Of a stretch of 8,698 nucleotides of DNA, positions 5,856 through 8,698 are shown in pieces. The stretch lies in contig CAYWOS010000067.1 in assembly GCA_964459985.1 (NCBI GenBank), positions 1-8,698 on the forward strand. The letters run 5' to 3'. Within the stretch, counting starts at the first letter, position 1; each line of letters begins with the position of its first letter. A model generated the notes under the pieces. The model saw only the letters and a list, made by a program, of their open reading frames with translations, was not told the origin of the DNA and ran no database searches. The DNA comes from CAYWOS01 sp964459985. Its GTDB lineage: Bacteria > Bacillota > Clostridia > Christensenellales > Aristaeellaceae. The position numbers were made by a program, and so were the translations under genes.

Positions 5856-6887
5856 ATGCAGCGCAAACTGACGCAGCCGGGCTACCTGCACGACGAAAAG
5901 GGACGATTGATTGAGACGGGCTACGCCACCGGGCTGATCAAGACCTACGACCGCAGCCGCCTCGCCGCGAGCCCCCTGCGCGTCAAGGAATGGGATTATT
6001 ATCTGATCAATTCGGACAGCTACGCGCTGGCGCTGACCATCGCCGACAACGGCTATATGGGACTGGACAGCGTATCCTTCATGGATTTCGAGGCGCGCGC
6101 GCAGACCACCTGCTCTTCGATGAAGTGGCTGCCGCTTGGCAGGCGCGGCCTGCCGCCCTCGAGCGTGCGCGGCAACGTCCACGCGCAGGGCAGGGGGTAT
6201 TCGCTCACGTTCGAGAACAACGGCGTCAAGCGCCGCCTGTTCGGGCAGTACGCGCCGTTCGGCCGGCACGGCGGCATCCGCTTCGACGTGACGCTGACCG
6301 ACGCGCCGCGCGACAGCATGGTCATCGTCACGCCGTTCAGGGAGAATCCCAAGGCGTTCTATTACAACCAGAAGATCAACTGCCTGCGCGCGAGCGGGCG
6401 CGTGCTGGTGGACGACCGCGAATACCTGTTCGCGCCGGCGCATTCCTTCGCCGTGCTCGATTGGGGACGCGGCGTGTGGACGTACAAGAACACGTGGTAC
6501 TGGGGCTCGGCGTCCGGCCTCGTCGGGGGCGAGCCGTTCGGCTTCAATATCGGCTGCGGCTTCGGCGATCCCTCCGCCGCCAGCGAAAACATGCTGTTTT
6601 ACAAGGGCGTCGCGCACAAATTGTCCGCCGTCCGCTTCAACATCCCTCAAAAGGACGGACGGGAGGATTACCTTGCGCCGTGGACGTTTTCGAGCGACGA
6701 CGGGCGCTTTGAAATGGATTTCTCGCCCGTTCTCGACCGCTCCGCCCTGATGGATTTCAAGCTGCTCTGCTCGAATCAGCATCAGGTGTTCGGCCGCTTC
6801 TCGGGCGTCGTGAAGCTCGACGACGGAAAAACGCTCGAGATCAGGAACCTCGTCGGCTTTGCCGAAAAGGTGTTCAACAAGTGGTAA
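5856..6887 (+). CDS. DUF2804 domain-containing protein
   Basis: This 343-residue protein of unknown function is recognised as DUF2804 from its characteristic middle and C-terminal motifs: DWGRGVWTYKNTWYWGSASG (202-221), FGFNIGCGFGDPSAASENM (228-246), then LFYKGVAHKL, and near the end HQVFGRFSGVVKLDDGK. It is rich in aromatic residues and beta-strand-like segments, with no signal peptide and no clear membrane span, so it is probably soluble and cytoplasmic. Start choice: AGGGAG at 5844-5849 abuts the ATG at 5850 but is well spaced from the ATG at 5856, so the second Met is preferred; the difference is two residues. The pepF stop is 16 nt upstream, suggesting one transcript. No catalytic residues can be assigned. 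Confidence is high that it is a real gene and good that it is DUF2804; function is open. Confidence 0.88.
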   Translation: MQRKLTQPGYLHDEKGRLIETGYATGLIKTYDRSRLAASPLRVKEWDYYLINSDSYALALTIADNGYMGLDSVSFMDFEARAQTTCSSMKWLPLGRRGLPPSSVRGNVHAQGRGYSLTFENNGVKRRLFGQYAPFGRHGGIRFDVTLTDAPRDSMVIVTPFRENPKAFYYNQKINCLRASGRVLVDDREYLFAPAHSFAVLDWGRGVWTYKNTWYWGSASGLVGGEPFGFNIGCGFGDPSAASENMLFYKGVAHKLSAVRFNIPQKDGREDYLAPWTFSSDDGRFEMDFSPVLDRSALMDFKLLCSNQHQVFGRFSGVVKLDDGKTLEIRNLVGFAEKVFNKW

Positions 6888-6927
6888 CCGCGCCGCCGAA
6901 GCCCCGAACGCGCCGCATAAAGCAATG

Positions 6928-6955
6928 TCATCCTCCGCGAGTCCGCGGGGGATGA
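6928..6955 (+). repeat. 28-nt palindromic repeat, copy 1
   Basis: TCATCCTCCGCG (6928-6939), loop AGTC, then CGCGGGGGATGA (6944-6955). The 12-bp stem has a single T/G (wobble) position. It begins 40 nt after the DUF2804 stop. A copy differing only in the loop (AGCC) lies at 7193-7220 in the same orientation. There is no T-run after this copy. Confidence 0.85.
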
Positions 6956-7220
6956 TCTGCGTGTCGACAAAGTCGACACGCACCGCAAAAATGAAACTTT
7001 CATTTTTGCGGACTGCACGTTTTTCCTGCGCGGCTTTGCCGCGCGGCCGGAAAAACGCGTAAGGAACCGATTTTCTGCGGAAAATCGTTCCGAAACCACC
7101 GCGCATGTCGCTGGTTTCGGATGAGAAATGAAGGGGCGCGGCCCCTTCATTGCATCCCCGGGAGGAACGACCGGGGTTGTCGACGGTCTGTATCATCCTC
7201 CGCGAGCCCGCGGGGGATGA
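6928..7220 (+). repeat. Array of nine contiguous hairpins in an intergenic region
   Basis: Nearly every base of this 290-nt stretch falls in one of nine successive inverted repeats: 6928-6955; 6958-6982 (11-bp stem around GTCGAC, loop AAA); 6983-7011 (14-bp perfect stem, CCGCAAAAATGAAA); 7018-7057 (9-bp outer stem CGTTTTTCC plus inner GCGCGGC/GCCGCGC); 7063-7091 (GGAA then CGATTTTC stems); 7090-7120 (CCGAAACCA, 9 bp); 7127-7151 (AATGAAGGGGC, 11 bp, loop GCG); 7156-7176 (CCCCGG, 6 bp); and 7193-7220. Stem sequences differ from one hairpin to the next; only the first and last share sequence. No convincing ORF is present. It may be a mosaic of dispersed palindromic elements or a highly folded RNA; the role is unknown. 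Confidence 0.75.
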
Positions 7221-7231
7221 TTTTCGTTTTC
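7193..7231 (+). terminator. 28-nt palindromic repeat, copy 2, with T-rich tail (terminator-like)
   Basis: TCATCCTCCGCG (7193-7204), loop AGCC, CGCGGGGGATGA (7209-7220), then TTTTCGTTTTC. A strong GC-rich stem followed by a T-rich tract looks like an intrinsic terminator on the plus strand, which could end transcripts from pepF-DUF2804 or from the hairpin array. Because the same stem occurs at 6928-6955 without the T-run, it may primarily be a repeat element whose tail happens to be T-rich. Confidence 0.45.
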
Positions 7232-7435
7232 TTGGCGGAGAACGGCGGCGCGTCGCCGCGTCGAATCCCGGCTGGCGGGAACGGGCACGACGGCGGGCAG
7301 GCGGGACTTTGACCGGCCGGGCGACGGACGGCTCGTCAGCCTTGCCGACGGCGGACGCCGCCCTGCGGCCCGGCCTCCCGCCGATGCCGTTCACGCCGCG
7401 CGCACCGCGCCGCAGCGCGGCGTTATCGCACGAAA
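7232..7435. other. GC-rich stretch without a recognised gene
   Basis: It contains short inverted repeats GCGGCG/CGCCGC (7245-7250 and 7254-7259), GGCGG/CCGCC (7350-7362) and ACGCCGCGC/GCGCGGCGT (7393-7401 and 7415-7423). Open frames run through it, but none has a recognisable protein, a ribosome binding site at its start, or family-like composition. It may be decayed coding DNA or spacer. Confidence 0.4.
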
Positions 7436-7471
7436 GGCGCAAAGAAAATACACATTTTTACCAGCTTCTTC

Positions 7472-7500
7472 TTGCATTCCACGCCGAATATTGGTATACC
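7472..7500 (+). promoter_or_regulatory. Candidate promoter in the long intergenic region
   Basis: TTGCAT (7472-7477) and TATACC (7495-7500) are 17 nt apart. The -10 box lies inside the 8-nt palindrome GGTATACC (7493-7500). If used, it would give a leader of about 470 nt to the gene at 7975, or a separate small RNA. The match to consensus is moderate, and the region is AT-richer, where chance matches are commoner. Confidence 0.3.
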
Positions 7501-7723
7501 GTTTTTGCTGCTGTGTGGCCGTATCGCCATGATTGTAGTTCGTCAGCGATTTCCCTTATGAATGGCTAAAAGTGTACCTTGCCGGCCGGCTCGATTGCAT
7601 TTCACGTCATTGCCGTTTGGAAAACCGTTGATTCGAGGCACGTTTTTCTTCATGAAACCGCCATGCCCATTGATCGGCCATTGTCGGCGCTGGAACCAGG
7701 CGGCGGAAATACGCGTGAAGAAA

Positions 7724-7743
7724 CCGAAGCCGGCCGGCTTCGG
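7724..7743 (-). repeat. 20-nt perfect palindrome, terminator-like on the minus strand
   Basis: CCGAAGCCGGCCGGCTTCGG is its own reverse complement and can fold as an 8-bp stem with loop GGCC. On the minus strand it is followed by TTTCTTC, resembling an intrinsic terminator; on the plus strand no T-run follows. No minus-strand gene was found that it could terminate. Confidence 0.45.
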
Positions 7744-7873
7744 CTGCCGAAGGCATGGCACGATCGCATATATATGCATTATGTCGGTATGCCAATACAA
7801 TCAGGCTCCAGACGGCGGCGCGGCTGTTTCAGGCCGTCCCTCAACGTCAAATCAACTTCAAACAAACCACGAT

Positions 7874-7905
7874 AAAGCCGGTCCCTTCATGGCTCGACCG
7901 GCTTT
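7874..7905 (+). terminator. Hairpin with a 10-bp perfect stem, possible terminator or attenuator
   Basis: AAAGCCGGTC (7874-7883) and GACCGGCTTT (7896-7905) pair perfectly around a 12-nt loop. The A-run before and short T-run at the end of the stem resemble a compact intrinsic terminator, but the sequence continues CAGGTTATA rather than with more T. It lies 69 nt before the dehydrogenase start, where it could end upstream transcription or act as an attenuator. Confidence 0.4.
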
Positions 7906-7907
7906 CA

Positions 7908-7951
7908 GGTTATACAGGATCGGAAACACCCGCTATTGAGCGGTTATACAG
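7908..7951 (+). promoter_or_regulatory. Repeated 10-mer GGTTATACAG upstream of the dehydrogenase gene
   Basis: GGTTATACAG occurs at 7908-7917 and again at 7942-7951, 34 nt start to start (about three helical turns). A small inverted repeat CCGCT-ATTG-AGCGG (7930-7943) lies between and overlaps the second copy. The layout resembles an operator or paired regulator sites. TTATAC inside each copy could also be a weak -10 box, for example with TTCATG at 7886-7891 and an 18-nt spacer. The repeat is directly visible; the role is inference. Confidence 0.4.
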
Positions 7952-7974
7952 AACAAAAGGATGGACGGAACAGC

Positions 7975-8698
7975 ATGAACGATCTGTTTCAAAAACTCGT
8001 AAACAAACAGGAATCACTCTCTCTGGTCGGTCTGGGATACGTCGGCATGCCCATCGCGGTCGCGTTCGCCAACGAAGGCATTCGCGTCATTGGCTTTGAT
8101 CTGAACAAAGCGAAAATCGAGCTATATCTCTCCGGCGTCGATCCGACGCACGAAGTAGGAGACGATGCGATCAAAGCGACGTCGGTGGAGTTTACCGCCG
8201 ACGAAACCGATCTGAAAAAAGCGAAGTTCCACATCGTCGCCGTGCCCACGCCCGTCAATCAGGATCACACGCCCGACCTCTCCCCCGTCGTCGGCGCGTC
8301 GACCATCCTCGGGCGCAACCTGACGAAAGGCTCGGTCGTGGTCTTTGAATCTACGGTCTATCCCGGCGTCACAGAGGACGTCTGCGTCCCGATCCTCGAA
8401 AAGGAATCGGGCCTCAAGTGCGGCGTCGACTTCAAAATCGGCTACTCCCCCGAGCGCATCAATCCCGGCGATAAGGTGCACCGCCTTGAAAACATCAAAA
8501 AAATCGTGTCCGGCTGCGACGACGAAGCGCTTCAAACAATCAAAGCCGTCTACGATCTCGTCATTAAGGTTGGGACATACCCCGTCAGCAACATTAAGAC
8601 CGCCGAGGCGGTCAAGGTCGTGGAGAACAGCCAGCGCGACATCAACATCGCCTTTATGAACGAGCTGGCCATGGTGTTCGACCGCATGGGCATCGATA
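7975..8698 (+). CDS. Nucleotide-sugar dehydrogenase (TviB/WbpA-like, UDP-GlcNAc or UDP-glucose type), 3' truncated by window end
   Basis: The first 241 residues of an NAD-dependent UDP-sugar 6-dehydrogenase are present; the frame is open to the window end. These enzymes oxidise the C6 hydroxyl of a UDP-sugar to a carboxylate for capsule, O-antigen or other surface polysaccharides. The Rossmann motif SLVGLGYVGMPIA has GLGYVG at 19-24, and D43 or so (GFDLNKAKI) follows the second strand. VAVPTPVN is at 88-95, ESTVYPGVTEDVCVPILE matches the family, YSPERINPGD spans 157-166, and AEAVKVVENSQRDINIAFMNELA carries the expected Lys and Asn (K214, N218). The catalytic Cys would lie beyond the window. 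The wording of these motifs is closest to TviB/WbpA-type UDP-GlcNAc dehydrogenases, but substrate cannot be fixed. The ATG has only weak AAAGG (7956-7960) at long spacing. It probably opens a polysaccharide locus to the right. Confidence 0.93.
   Translation, partial: MNDLFQKLVNKQESLSLVGLGYVGMPIAVAFANEGIRVIGFDLNKAKIELYLSGVDPTHEVGDDAIKATSVEFTADETDLKKAKFHIVAVPTPVNQDHTPDLSPVVGASTILGRNLTKGSVVVFESTVYPGVTEDVCVPILEKESGLKCGVDFKIGYSPERINPGDKVHRLENIKKIVSGCDDEALQTIKAVYDLVIKVGTYPVSNIKTAEAVKVVENSQRDINIAFMNELAMVFDRMGID

Larger units (their letters stand above)
7436..7974. other. Lower-GC intergenic stretch upstream of the nucleotide-sugar dehydrogenase gene
   Basis: Base composition becomes clearly more A/T-rich from about 7440 than in the flanking genes. 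Open frames on both strands give no recognisable protein. It holds a promoter-like element (7472-7500), a 20-nt perfect palindrome (7724-7743), a hairpin (7874-7905) and a repeated 10-mer near the downstream gene, described separately. It probably is a long regulatory leader or spacer at a horizontally variable locus; this is inference. Confidence 0.45.

Noticed and set aside
6928..7220. CRISPR array or integron attC sites
   Set aside because: Only two copies of one repeat are present and they are 265 nt apart, with no regular spacers, no cas genes, no integrase and no attC core sites.
6888..7240. Insertion sequence or MITE with terminal repeats
   Set aside because: There is no transposase, and the flanking 28-nt copies are palindromes in direct orientation with no visible target-site duplication. 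A non-autonomous repeat remains possible and is listed as a finding instead.
5832..7442. 536-codon open frame on the minus strand across the DUF2804 gene and the hairpin region
   Set aside because: It overlaps a recognised plus-strand gene along most of its length, translates through the hairpin array, and shows no domain.
7150..7569. 139-codon plus-strand open frame in the intergenic region
   Set aside because: It runs through a palindromic repeat and GC-rich hairpins, has no ribosome binding site at its start and no recognisable domain. It could be decayed coding DNA, but nothing supports a real gene.
7562..7939. 125-codon plus-strand open frame upstream of the dehydrogenase gene
   Set aside because: It reads through the 20-nt palindrome and the 7874-7905 hairpin; there is no recognisable family and no ribosome binding site at its start.

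Overview
The window looks like chromosomal DNA from a high-GC member of the Firmicutes, most likely a gut-type Clostridia lineage. The evidence is the gene order pgsA-cinA-recA, AGGAG-type ribosome binding sites, an M3B oligoendopeptidase F, a DUF2804 protein, and a zinc-type ABC ATPase with a Cys/His-rich N-terminus. This placement is inferred from gene content and protein style; no 16S rRNA or other marker is present.

Layout. (1) Positions 1-192 hold a strong sigma-70/sigma-A type promoter and a structured leader. (2) Positions 193-3888 form one tightly packed plus-strand operon whose genes all overlap or nearly so: pgsA (phosphatidylglycerophosphate synthase), a stand-alone CinA C-terminal domain protein (pncC-type NMN amidohydrolase), recA, and the ATPase and permease of a znu/tro/mnt-type metal ABC transporter. 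No substrate-binding protein gene is in the window. (3) Positions 3889-4048 are an intergenic stretch with a G-run tandem repeat and a perfect hairpin. (4) Positions 4049-6887 hold a second plus-strand pair, pepF and a DUF2804 gene. (5) Positions 6888-7974 are about 1.1 kb without a convincing gene. The first part is a dense series of back-to-back hairpins (6928-7220) bracketed by two near-identical 28-nt palindromic copies. A GC-rich stretch follows, then a visibly less GC-rich stretch with promoter-like elements, palindromes and a repeated 10-mer. (6) From 7975 to the window end is the 5' part of a UDP-GlcNAc/UDP-glucose-type nucleotide-sugar dehydrogenase (TviB/WbpA-like), which probably begins a surface-polysaccharide locus.

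The genes are mostly housekeeping: membrane phospholipid synthesis, NAD by-product salvage, recombination and repair, metal uptake, and peptide turnover. No defence system, phage, transposase or CRISPR array is visible. The most unusual signals are the hairpin array in the 6.9-7.2 kb intergenic region, the 56-nt cinA/recA coding overlap that coincides with an N-terminal extension of RecA, and a possible self-sequestering Shine-Dalgarno hairpin in front of pgsA.
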